From the NCBI RefSeq assembly GCF_900115565.1, contig NZ_FOWW01000004.1, positions 186,001-250,000 of the forward strand: DNA of 64,000 nt. Direction: 5' to 3'. This DNA comes from Amycolatopsis arida (GTDB taxonomy: Bacteria > Actinomycetota > Actinomycetes > Mycobacteriales > Pseudonocardiaceae). The notes below the pieces were generated by a model, which saw only the letters and a list, made by a program, of their open reading frames with translations, ran no database searches and was not told the DNA's origin. Below, in pieces: positions 38,357 to 44,905 of the stretch; the stretch's first letter is position 1, and the number at the start of each line of letters is the position of its first letter. The position numbers and the translations under genes were made by a program.

Positions 38357-40542
38357 ACCCCTCCAAGCGAGAACATCTGGACGCGGCCGAGCTGGACCGG
38401 GCGCGTTCACGAGCGGTCGAGCCGGCCGAACTGGTGTTGGACGGTGAACTGGTCGACGACCCGCCACCCACCACCGGTCCGCGTTCACGGCCGGTCCGGT
38501 GGCGGGTGTGGTGGCAGCGGTTCACGGACTGGTGGCTGCGGTCATCGCGGGTGCCGGTGTCGCTGAAGAACCGGGCGCAGGCGCGGCAAGCCGCCAAGGA
38601 TGCCGTGGCCGCGGCGGCGCGGTCGCCGTGGCGCTATCTCGGCGCGGTGGTGCGTGGGGTGGTGGCCGGGGTGCGGTGGTGGCGCCGCTGGGTGACGGTG
38701 GCCGACTATCGGGAGGCGGCTGAGGAGTCGGAGAAGCTGGCGGACAAGTTCACCGAGATTCGCGAGCTGACCTTGTTCCGCTGGCGGGTCACCCTCACCG
38801 TCGCCCTGCTCACCCTGACCGCCGGCGCGCTGGTGTTCCTCATCTACGGTCCCCGTCCACTCTGGACCACCGCCGCCCTGGTGTCGGTGGCGCTGGCAAT
38901 CCTCGGTCGACGCAAGGACGGCAGCCCCGGGCGCAAGGCGGTGCTGGCCGGACCGCGGTCACTGGCCTGGACGATGGACCCCCAGGTCCTGGTGGACGCC
39001 TTCCGGGACGCCAAGCTGATCAGCAAGGACGAAACCCTCCGCCTGGTCGAACGCGCCCACCGTATCGGCGAAGGCTGGGCCATTACCGTCGACCTGCCCG
39101 CCACCAGGAAGGCGGCCGATGTGATCAAGCACCGGGAAGCGTTGGCCTCGGCGCTGGCGGTGGACGAGGTGCAGTTGATCGCCGAGCGGGTGCGCGGCAA
39201 CGGCGGGCACGCCGGCCGCGTGGCGTTGTGGGTGGCCGACAGCGACCCGTACGCCACGCCGCCACGGCGTACGCCGTTGCTGGGAGTGGAGCGGTGGGAC
39301 GCATGGCGGCCGGTGCCGTTCGGCCGCGACGCGCGTGACCGGCGGGTGGACCTGCCATTGGTGTGGACGTCGTTGCTGGTGGGTGCGATTCCCCGGCAGG
39401 GCAAGACGTTCGCCGCCCGCCTGGCCGCCGCCGGGTTGATCCTCGACCCGTACACCCGGCTCTACGTGGCCGACTTCAAGGCGGGCAAGGACTGGGACGC
39501 CTGCGCGCGGGTGGCGCACCGGTTCCTCTCCGGTGACGACCCGGATCACGTGCTGGCGCTGGTCGCGTGGCTGGCCGAGTTGGTCGGGGAGGTGCAGGGC
39601 CGCTACCGGCGGATGCGCACGCTGGACGACACCGTGTGCCCGGAATCCAAGATCACCCCGGAGATGTCACGGGACTCTACTCTGGACATGCCGGTCACCG
39701 CCGTCATCGTGGACGAGGTACAGGTTCCGTTGGAGGAACGGACCCCGGTGGACGTGCAGGGCAAGCGGATTCCCGCCGGGGAGTACGTGGGCGAGCTGCT
39801 CACGTGGTTGGCGAAGAAGGGACCGGCGGCCGGGATCGTGCTCGTGCTGGCCACCCAGCGGCCCGACTCCGCCACCATCCCCTCCGGACTGCGTGCGGTG
39901 CTCGGGTCGCGGTTCGCGCTGCGGGTGATGGACTGGCGCGACAGCAACATCGTCCTCGGCGAGCAGATGAACACCCGCGGCTACGACGCCAGCCGGCTCC
40001 TGCCCTCCCACAAGGGTGTCGGTATTCTGCGACCGGACGGCGACACCGCGGCCGGGGCGGACGTGCTCGCGATGACGGTGCGGACGTACTACATGCCGAA
40101 CGAGGACTGGCGGACCCTTTGCGAGCGCGGCCGGGCACTGCGCGACGCGGCCGGAACCCTCACTGGGCACGCCGCCGGGCAGGACATTCGGCCGGCGCCG
40201 GAACACCCCGCAGTGGCCTCACTCGGCGCCGTTCCCACGCCGCGCGAGCGCTCGGCGAACGTGCCGGAGCCGCTGGCCTCGGTGGTGGCCTACCTGGGCG
40301 AGGATCTCGACCGGCGGGAGTTCGTACCCACCGCCGAGTTGGTCGACGCGCTCGGTGTGGAGCCCACCGCGTTCGGCCGGCAGATGGGCGAGCTCGACTG
40401 CCGCTCCGTCCGTGACCGCATCACCGACGCCGACGGCCACATCCGGCAGGTCCGCGGCTACTTCACCGCTGATTTGCGTGCCGCGATCGACGCCCACCGC
40501 GACGGCCGCGCGGAACCGTGTGAACCACCAGACGACGGGTAG
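38353..40542 (+). CDS. FtsK/SpoIIIE-type conjugative DNA translocase (TraSA/TraB)
   Basis: A 729-residue protein from GTG 38353. Two N-terminal helices (about 147-170 and 172-190) anchor it. The motor domain has Walker A GAIPRQGKT (near 339-347) and Walker B TAVIVDEVQ (near 450-458), plus ATQRPDSATIPSGLR. The last 90 residues (EPLASVVAYLGEDLDRREFV...ELVDALGVEPTAF) look like the winged helix by which TraB-type proteins recognise repeats in clt. It should pump double-stranded element DNA between cells without a relaxase. Confidence 0.93.
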   Translation: MNPSKREHLDAAELDRARSRAVEPAELVLDGELVDDPPPTTGPRSRPVRWRVWWQRFTDWWLRSSRVPVSLKNRAQARQAAKDAVAAAARSPWRYLGAVVRGVVAGVRWWRRWVTVADYREAAEESEKLADKFTEIRELTLFRWRVTLTVALLTLTAGALVFLIYGPRPLWTTAALVSVALAILGRRKDGSPGRKAVLAGPRSLAWTMDPQVLVDAFRDAKLISKDETLRLVERAHRIGEGWAITVDLPATRKAADVIKHREALASALAVDEVQLIAERVRGNGGHAGRVALWVADSDPYATPPRRTPLLGVERWDAWRPVPFGRDARDRRVDLPLVWTSLLVGAIPRQGKTFAARLAAAGLILDPYTRLYVADFKAGKDWDACARVAHRFLSGDDPDHVLALVAWLAELVGEVQGRYRRMRTLDDTVCPESKITPEMSRDSTLDMPVTAVIVDEVQVPLEERTPVDVQGKRIPAGEYVGELLTWLAKKGPAAGIVLVLATQRPDSATIPSGLRAVLGSRFALRVMDWRDSNIVLGEQMNTRGYDASRLLPSHKGVGILRPDGDTAAGADVLAMTVRTYYMPNEDWRTLCERGRALRDAAGTLTGHAAGQDIRPAPEHPAVASLGAVPTPRERSANVPEPLASVVAYLGEDLDRREFVPTAELVDALGVEPTAFGRQMGELDCRSVRDRITDADGHIRQVRGYFTADLRAAIDAHRDGRAEPCEPPDDG

Positions 40543-40548
40543 CGGTCT

Positions 40549-40738
40549 ACCCGTCACACCCCAGCGGACCCGTCACACCCGTCACGAACGTGTGTGACGG
40601 GTTCCGGCATGCGGTGACCAGCGGAAACACCAGTGGTGACGGGTGTGACGGGGCTCCGCCAAACCCGTCACGGCTCCCGCACACCGCCCTCACCGGGCCG
40701 GTTGCGCGACGCGCCCAGCGACCCGTCACACCCGTCTC
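40549..40738 (+). repeat. nonamer array ACCCGTCAC (candidate clt)
   Basis: Nine copies of ACCCGTCAC in 190 bp. Direct: 40549-40557, 40568-40576, 40577-40585, 40663-40671, 40721-40729 and 40730-40738 (one mismatch). Inverted: 40594-40602, 40636-40644 and 40645-40653 (one mismatch). Three sites are tandem 18-bp doublets. It directly follows the translocase gene, where TraB recognition repeats (clt) or replication iterons would be expected; the last copies enter the end of the EEP gene. Confidence 0.9.
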
Positions 40739-41598
40739 GTGAGCCGGTAGGCGCCGTGGACGTAGGCGTGGTCGGACAGCTCCGGCGGTGGCTGGACGAC
40801 GCGGTAGGCGTCGACGGCGGCGGAGAGACCGGCGCCGCGGAAGATGCGGTCGATCCGCAAGCCCACTCCGTCAGCGTCGGGGGAGGTGGTGACGGTGGGG
40901 TCGCCGGCTTGTTCGCCCATGTCGCGGAAGCCGTAGAGGGTGCGCAGCTTGTCGAGTTGGCGGGTGTCGATCTTCCACCGCCCGGTGGCCGGGTTGTGCC
41001 ATGCTTTCTGCTCGATCTTGTGCAGCTCGCCCCGCCGCGCGCACACCTTGAACCAGTCGGTGGGTAGGTGTTCGCGGTACCAGCCGGAGGTGGCGTTGAA
41101 GTCCCCCACGATCAACGCTGCCGTGCGGCCCCAGGTGGCGAGCCGGTTGGCCGCCTGATCGAACGCGGTCCGCCCCAACCCGCCCTGCCAGTGCTCGCAG
41201 CACAGTGCCGTCTCCACGCCGTGGATGTCGGCGATGAGGAATCCCTGCCGGCGCAGCGGCACGTCCGCGGCTTGCGGGTCGTGCCACTCCAGTGGCCGCA
41301 CCACCGCCGTGTTCACCAACAGGACGGGGTGGTTGCGATGCCCCGGGCGGACGGACACGAATGGTTCGTACCAGCCGTGGCGCAGCGCGGTCGACAGCCG
41401 GGCGACCACGTCTCGGCGCAGGACCCGTTGCCCGTCGCGCAGGCAGTGGGTGCCCTCCGGCAGCCCGAGCACATCCGGTGGGACCGGCGTCTGCGCCAAC
41501 AGCCACTCGAGTGCCGCCGCCAGCCGGTGATGCCCTTTCCCGGGTGACCAGCCCAGGCGGGCGATGTTCCACGTGCCGACGCTGAGCACTGCGCGCAC
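40726..41598 (-). CDS. endonuclease/exonuclease/phosphatase (EEP) family protein
   Basis: About 290 residues from GTG 41598; a GTG at 41649 would overlap the preceding small gene. EEP (DNase I-like) signatures in order: VGTWNIARLG, GLPEGTH (metal Glu), ALIVGDFNATSG, LRIDRIFRG and LSDHAYVHGAY (catalytic His). No signal peptide. It could be a nuclease acting in element processing, or a phosphodiesterase cargo function. Last gene of a minus-strand operon. Confidence 0.87.
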   Translation of the reverse strand: MRAVLSVGTWNIARLGWSPGKGHHRLAAALEWLLAQTPVPPDVLGLPEGTHCLRDGQRVLRRDVVARLSTALRHGWYEPFVSVRPGHRNHPVLLVNTAVVRPLEWHDPQAADVPLRRQGFLIADIHGVETALCCEHWQGGLGRTAFDQAANRLATWGRTAALIVGDFNATSGWYREHLPTDWFKVCARRGELHKIEQKAWHNPATGRWKIDTRQLDKLRTLYGFRDMGEQAGDPTVTTSPDADGVGLRIDRIFRGAGLSAAVDAYRVVQPPPELSDHAYVHGAYRLTRRV

Positions 41599-41621
41599 TG
41601 TGCCACCGCCGCTCGTGCCGG

Positions 41622-41780
41622 TCAGCAGCGCGCACCGCACTTGGCGCACACCGACACGCCATCCCGCTGAACGGGCTCATGCACGCCGCCTTTCGGGCAG
41701 CGGAACAACGCCTCGTGATCGTCCGAATTCCACCAGCGAGGCGGAAAAGTGCCCGCCCCCAGGTCCGTCGTCCACGCCAT
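41622..41780 (-). CDS. 52-residue zinc-ribbon-like protein
   Basis: ATG 41780 to TGA 41622, overlapping the upstream stop (TGATG). Sequence features: N-terminal MAWTTDLGAGTFPPRWWNSD, then ALFRCPKGGVHEPV and CAKCGARC at the C-terminus. The Cys/His spacing (C-x5-H, C-x2-C) suggests a small zinc ribbon. The codon pattern and exact stop-start coupling support a real gene. Probably nucleic-acid or protein binding; function unknown. Confidence 0.75.
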   Translation of the reverse strand: MAWTTDLGAGTFPPRWWNSDDHEALFRCPKGGVHEPVQRDGVSVCAKCGARC

Positions 41781-42124
41781 CACGTGTCTCCTCCAATCTC
41801 GTCAACACCCGGCGGCAGCGCGGCCAGCACCTCCGCCGTGCGCACCACCACCCCGTGCCACCAGTGCAGGTGTGCGCTCGCGCGGACGAACCCCACCGGG
41901 GTCAGCCGCACCCACCACACCCGATCCACCCGGCGGACGCGCACATATCCGGCCAGCCACAACCGGGCGAGATGCGTCCTTATCGCGGCCGGCTCGCCCA
42001 CCACGGCGCGGATCTGCGACCAGCGGCACCACCGCATCCCGAACAACGCCACCGCCACCAGCAACCGGGTCCGATGCAGCAACAACCGGTCCCGCTCGCC
42101 TCGCCCGTCACACATGGGGCTCAC
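41780..42124 (-). CDS. winged-helix DNA-binding protein
   Basis: About 114 residues from GTG 42124 (GGAGGGG just upstream); ATG 42115 is an alternative. The pattern LLVAVALFGMRWCRWSQIRA, then IRTHLARLWLAGYVRVRR and VDRVWWVRLTPVGF is a MarR/replication-initiator-like winged helix. In an element with no recognised rep gene, this is one candidate for origin or operator binding, but it could equally be a regulator. Confidence 0.75.
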   Translation of the reverse strand: MSPMCDGRGERDRLLLHRTRLLVAVALFGMRWCRWSQIRAVVGEPAAIRTHLARLWLAGYVRVRRVDRVWWVRLTPVGFVRASAHLHWWHGVVVRTAEVLAALPPGVDEIGGDT

Positions 42125-42341
42125 CGCCCCTCCGGGGAAGGGCACGCAGGCAGCTCTCACACGGCATCCCCGCCGGCGCGTCCAACAACTCCACCTCTCC
42201 CCGGCCGAACACCACCCCGCAGTACGCCGCGAACTGCTCCGGCAGACTCGCGTCCTCCGGCGCGGGTGCTACGTGCGTCAACCGCGCCCGCTCACCCACC
42301 ACCCCCGACCGCGGACGGAGCAGAAAGAACCGCACCGTCAC
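42108..42341 (-). CDS. small AICE-associated protein with CESCL motif
   Basis: A 77-residue protein from GTG 42341. It begins TVRFFLLRPRSGVVGERARL and ends with AGMPCESCLRAL near residue 65, a single Cys pair. Overlaps both neighbours (16 bp with the winged-helix gene, GTGA with the gene upstream). Compact proteins of this style recur in AICEs of Pseudonocardiaceae; role unknown. Confidence 0.7.
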   Translation of the reverse strand: MTVRFFLLRPRSGVVGERARLTHVAPAPEDASLPEQFAAYCGVVFGRGEVELLDAPAGMPCESCLRALPRRGGEPHV

Positions 42342-42751
42342 CGCCCCACCCCCAACCCGGCGGGAAGCGCAGGCCGGCCGTCCCGCCCGGGGGACACCCC
42401 GCCACGGCGAGGCGACGGGACGACCGCAGACCCACACCCACCCAGCACCCGCCGCCACCACCCCGGCCGCCGATGCCGCGACCGAGGCGGCCGCCCCAAC
42501 CGCTCCTCCGCACTCCGCATCGACGCCCGCGCCACCAGAAACGCATGACACCGCGCACACGGCGGACCCGGCGGCAGCAACACCGACCCCAACACCGCCA
42601 CATGCCCACACACCGACTCCCACCGACCCACCCGCCGGCCCGCCGCGAACTGCTCATCCGTGATCGCGTGATCCCGCCCATCGACCACACACCGATGCCA
42701 CGTGACGAACAGCCGGTCCCCGCCGCTCGGCCGCCCTTGGCCGCTGTCCAC
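42338..42751 (-). CDS. small AICE-associated Cys/His protein
   Basis: A 137-residue protein from GTG 42751. The conserved-looking part is residues 15-75: TWHRCVVDGRDHAITDEQF, then VCGHVAVLG and PPCARCHAFLVAR, a possible zinc site (CGH...CxxC). The C-terminal 60 residues are basic and low-complexity. First gene of the minus-strand operon; divergent from the right XRE-TPR gene. I do not recognise a named family. Confidence 0.68.
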   Translation of the reverse strand: MDSGQGRPSGGDRLFVTWHRCVVDGRDHAITDEQFAAGRRVGRWESVCGHVAVLGSVLLPPGPPCARCHAFLVARASMRSAEERLGRPPRSRHRRPGWWRRVLGGCGSAVVPSPRRGGVSPGRDGRPALPAGLGVGR

Positions 42752-42856
42752 CGTGTCTCCCTCGCCGTACCTGCGCTGACCAGCACCAACGCGCTGTGCG
42801 AAACTGAAACCAGCGTGTTCTCAGCGCAACCGTCAGCGGAACGACACGGAGCCGAC
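42752..42856 (+). promoter_or_regulatory. divergent promoter region inside the element
   Basis: A 105-bp interval separating the minus-strand small-gene operon from the right XRE-TPR gene. It must hold both promoters. The short A-rich stretch GCGAAACTGAAACC (about 42797-42810) is the only clear compositional change; no confident -10/-35 or palindrome. Confidence 0.45.
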
Positions 42857-44059
42857 ATGGTTCCGACAGCCGAAGGGCCGCACATGGATCGCAGCGAGGC
42901 AGGGACCCGCCGGCCCCGGACCGTGCTCGAACAGCAGATCCGGCAGGTTCGGCGGCTCACGCTGAACGAGTTCGTGGACTACGCGGAACGGTTCGCCAGA
43001 GAGCACGACGAGCGCGGCACGCTCAGCCTCCGGCACCTCGAACGGCTGGTGTCCGGCCGCGGGCCGAACGGAAAGCCGATCGGCCGGCCCCTGCCGGCCA
43101 CATGTCGACTCCTCGAACGCATCTTCGGCATGTCGACAGAGGAACTGCTGTCGCCCGCAGACACCCCAACCGACAACAGCGGCGAGACCGAGCTTCGCCG
43201 CATGATTCGCGCGTCGGCCCGCGTGGACGACGCCGTGATCGCCCTACTCCGCGACCAACTCGCCACCATTCGCCGGTTGGACCGGCAACTGGGCGCCCTG
43301 ATCGCCCACCAAGAAGTCCTCACGAAAGTGGAGCAGGTGACCGGGCTGCTCGGCCACAGCGTCACACCACGAACCCGAGAACAACTGGCCGCGTTGCTCT
43401 CCGAACTGTGCTCGCTCGCCGGCTGGCAGGCGCTCGACTCCGGCCGGCCGATGGACGCGTGGCGGCTCTACGAACGCGGCAAAGCGGCGGCCCGCGAATC
43501 CGGGCGACCGGCATTCGAGGCGTACGCGGTGGCGGAACAGGCGTTCGTCCTGCTCGACATCGGTGAGCACACGAACGCCGTCGACGCGCTCGCGGAGGCC
43601 ACCACCACGACGGGCAAGGTGTGCTCTCCACTGCTCCGCGCGTGGCTGTCCGCCGCCCGTGGGGAAGCCCTCGCCGCCGCCGGCCGCCACACCGAGAGCC
43701 TCCGTGCGTTCGACCGCGCCGCGGCCCTCGCGTCCGCAGAGCCGCCGGGGGAGGACGGCCCGTATGTCGCCCTCGATGCGGTTCACCTCACCCGCTGGCG
43801 GGGCCACGCACTCGCCCTACTGTCCGCGCCCGAGGCCGTCGACGTCCTGACCGCGGCGCTCGACCAGCTCGATCCCACCTTCACCCGCGCGGAGACCGCC
43901 CTGCGCGTCGACCTGACCGCCGCCCACCTCGTCCGGAACGAGCGCGAGCAGGCCGCAGCGGTGGCCCAACGCGCCGCCACCCTTGCCGCCGAGATCGGCT
44001 CGACACGTCAACAGCGGCGGCTGTTCGTACTGACCGACCGGCTCTCGTCCTGTCCATGA
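42857..44059 (+). CDS. XRE/TPR regulator (right copy)
   Basis: A 400-residue protein from ATG 42857 (GGAG upstream; ATG 42884 is an alternative). The N-terminal DNA-binding-like region (residues 20-100: LTLNEFVDYAERF, LSLRHLERLVSGRGPNGKPI) is followed by TPR-like hairpins paralogous to the left regulator (AWRLYERGKAAARESGRPAF, SPLLRAWLSAARGEALAAAG). The two regulators lie at opposite ends of the element. Its stop overlaps a 19-codon open frame (ATGA) and the right-end heptamers. Confidence 0.85.
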   Translation: MVPTAEGPHMDRSEAGTRRPRTVLEQQIRQVRRLTLNEFVDYAERFAREHDERGTLSLRHLERLVSGRGPNGKPIGRPLPATCRLLERIFGMSTEELLSPADTPTDNSGETELRRMIRASARVDDAVIALLRDQLATIRRLDRQLGALIAHQEVLTKVEQVTGLLGHSVTPRTREQLAALLSELCSLAGWQALDSGRPMDAWRLYERGKAAARESGRPAFEAYAVAEQAFVLLDIGEHTNAVDALAEATTTTGKVCSPLLRAWLSAARGEALAAAGRHTESLRAFDRAAALASAEPPGEDGPYVALDAVHLTRWRGHALALLSAPEAVDVLTAALDQLDPTFTRAETALRVDLTAAHLVRNEREQAAAVAQRAATLAAEIGSTRQQRRLFVLTDRLSSCP

Positions 44060-44069
44060 AGCTGTCCAT
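44051..44069 (+). repeat. right-end paired heptamers TGTCCAT (12-bp spacing)
   Basis: TGTCCAT at 44051-44057 and 44063-44069, 93 bp inside attR. Same heptamer, orientation and 12-bp spacing as the pair at the left end. They overlap the stop codon of the right regulator. Confidence 0.65.
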
Positions 44070-44115
44070 GAACCAGGGCGATCGGGTGCCTACCGATCCA
44101 CTCGTGGACAACTGA
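44056..44115 (+). CDS. possible 19-residue peptide coupled to the regulator
   Basis: ATG 44056 overlaps the TGA of the XRE-TPR gene and opens a 19-codon frame (MKLSMNQGDRVPTDPLVDN). TPR regulators of the Rap/RRNPP type often have a peptide gene in this arrangement. However, the peptide has no export signal and its start coincides with the repeated heptamers, so it may be chance. Confidence 0.25.
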   Translation: MKLSMNQGDRVPTDPLVDN

Positions 44116-44161
44116 AGCAGCTAAACCGGCAGGTCAACAGTCTATGCCGCACTTCCCGGGC

Positions 44162-44206
44162 GACTCATAATCCCTTGGCCGCGGGTTCGAGCCCCGCCCG
44201 GCCCAC
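44162..44206 (+). other. attR core (45 bp)
   Basis: Right copy of the 45-bp repeat, identical to 31760-31804. The bases after it (TCGCGAGTGGGCGAGG) are chromosomal and show that the uninterrupted tRNA had no encoded CCA. Bases before it belong to the element. Confidence 0.93.
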
Positions 44207-44263
44207 TCGCGAGTGGGCGAGGTGTGCTCGCGGAGAGCGCTCGCCTCGCTCGCTCGTCGTGTC

Positions 44264-44322
44264 GTCTGGGGGTGCGACCCCCAGACCCCGCCCGGGGACA
44301 CGCCCCCGGACCCCCACTGCGG
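44264..44322 (+). repeat. REP-like hairpin cluster after attR
   Basis: CTGGGGGT-GCG-ACCCCCAG (about 44267-44285) is a perfect stem, followed by CCGGGG...CCCCGG and a C-rich tail. Layout resembles 1198-1262. Probably the original post-tRNA intergenic repeat or terminator, now 12.4 kb from the tRNA body. Confidence 0.5.
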
Positions 44323-44448
44323 TTGCGGTGGGATGGTTCGCATGCTGACGCGTCAGGCCCACAAACGTGGCACGGTTCGAGTTATCGGCTCGTTTGCTCG
44401 GTCGCGCGTGCCGAACCAGTCCGGAGCTCGCGATCGGCGACGCCCGGG

Positions 44449-44706
44449 TCAGCACCGCATGAAACCCAGACAGGGCGCGATGGGTGGCAGATCACCGTCG
44501 GTGTCACCGGTGTCGATGGTTCCGGCCGCGACAGTGTCTTGGCGCCAACGAAGTTGTCCTGGATGTCCCGCCCTGGTCGGACGGGGTGGGGGAGGGACCT
44601 CACGCCGCCACCGCCCGTCGTGGTGGCGCAGCACGTATGGTGCGCGCTTGTCGCCCTCCCAGCACGGGCATCGTTCGCCCCATTCGGACCACGGTTCCTC
44701 CCGCAT
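44449..44706 (-). CDS. hypothetical 85-residue protein
   Basis: An open frame from ATG 44706 (GGAGG lies inside codons 3-4, not upstream) encoding MREEPWSEWGERCPCWEGD, then APYVLRHHDGRWRRE and a Pro/Arg-rich tail. The Trp/Cys-rich start is unlike the random shadow frames of the region, but there is no ribosome site, neighbour or family support. Could be a remnant or spurious. Confidence 0.3.
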   Translation of the reverse strand: MREEPWSEWGERCPCWEGDKRAPYVLRHHDGRWRREVPPPPRPTRAGHPGQLRWRQDTVAAGTIDTGDTDGDLPPIAPCLGFMRC

Positions 44707-44764
44707 CACGTCGATTTCCGCCGGAGACCGTGAGCGGGCGACGATGGCCCGCGCCTCGGGCAGC

Positions 44765-44819
44765 CGGCCACCAACCTCTGCCAATCGGCCGGTGGCCGAT
44801 TGGCAGAGGTTGGTGGCCG
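44765..44819 (+). terminator. perfect 26-bp stem, 3-nt loop hairpin
   Basis: Left arm 44765-44790 (CGGCCACCAACCTCTGCC...) and right arm 44794-44819 are exact inverse complements around GGT. No T-run follows on the plus strand. It could be a factor-independent bidirectional terminator, a protein-binding palindrome, or a scar of a small transposable hairpin. It is 87 bp upstream of the SDR start. Confidence 0.55.
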
Positions 44820-44859
44820 ACGCGGGCTTGGCCTCACGCCGGTGCGACGCTAGCCTGAG

Positions 44860-44884
44860 TTTAGGTCTAAAGTTTAGGTCTAAA
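44860..44884 (+). promoter_or_regulatory. tandem palindromic operator TTTAGGTCTAAA x2
   Basis: TTTAGGTCTAAA at 44860-44871 and 44873-44884. Each is an inverted repeat TTTAG-GT-CTAAA, with starts 13 bp apart. The second ends 21 bp before the SDR ATG. A MarR-family gene lies in the same operon, so autorepression through these sites is likely. Confidence 0.75.
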
Positions 44885-44905
44885 CACAGAGGAAGGTGGA
44901 CGGCG

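Larger units (their letters stand above)
31760..44206 (+). mobile_element. integrated conjugative element of the AICE type (12.4 kb)
   Basis: Bounded by identical 45-bp copies (31760-31804 and 44162-44206) of the tRNA 3' half, from the anticodon loop to the discriminator. It carries a tyrosine integrase next to the tRNA, an excisionase-like protein, an FtsK/TraB-type translocase with Spd-like membrane proteins, and two TPR regulators. This is the actinomycete integrative and conjugative element plan, in which double-stranded DNA is moved by a single translocase. A canonical rep (RepSA, RepAM, prim-pol) is not visible. The GC content drops locally at 33.2-34.1 kb. Confidence 0.93.

Noticed and set aside
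40549-40738. CRISPR-like array
   Set aside because: Repeats are only 9 bp, occur in both orientations and have irregular or no spacers; no cas genes are present.
31760-44206. Prophage
   Set aside because: No capsid, terminase, tail or lysis genes; the translocase and Spd proteins indicate an AICE.
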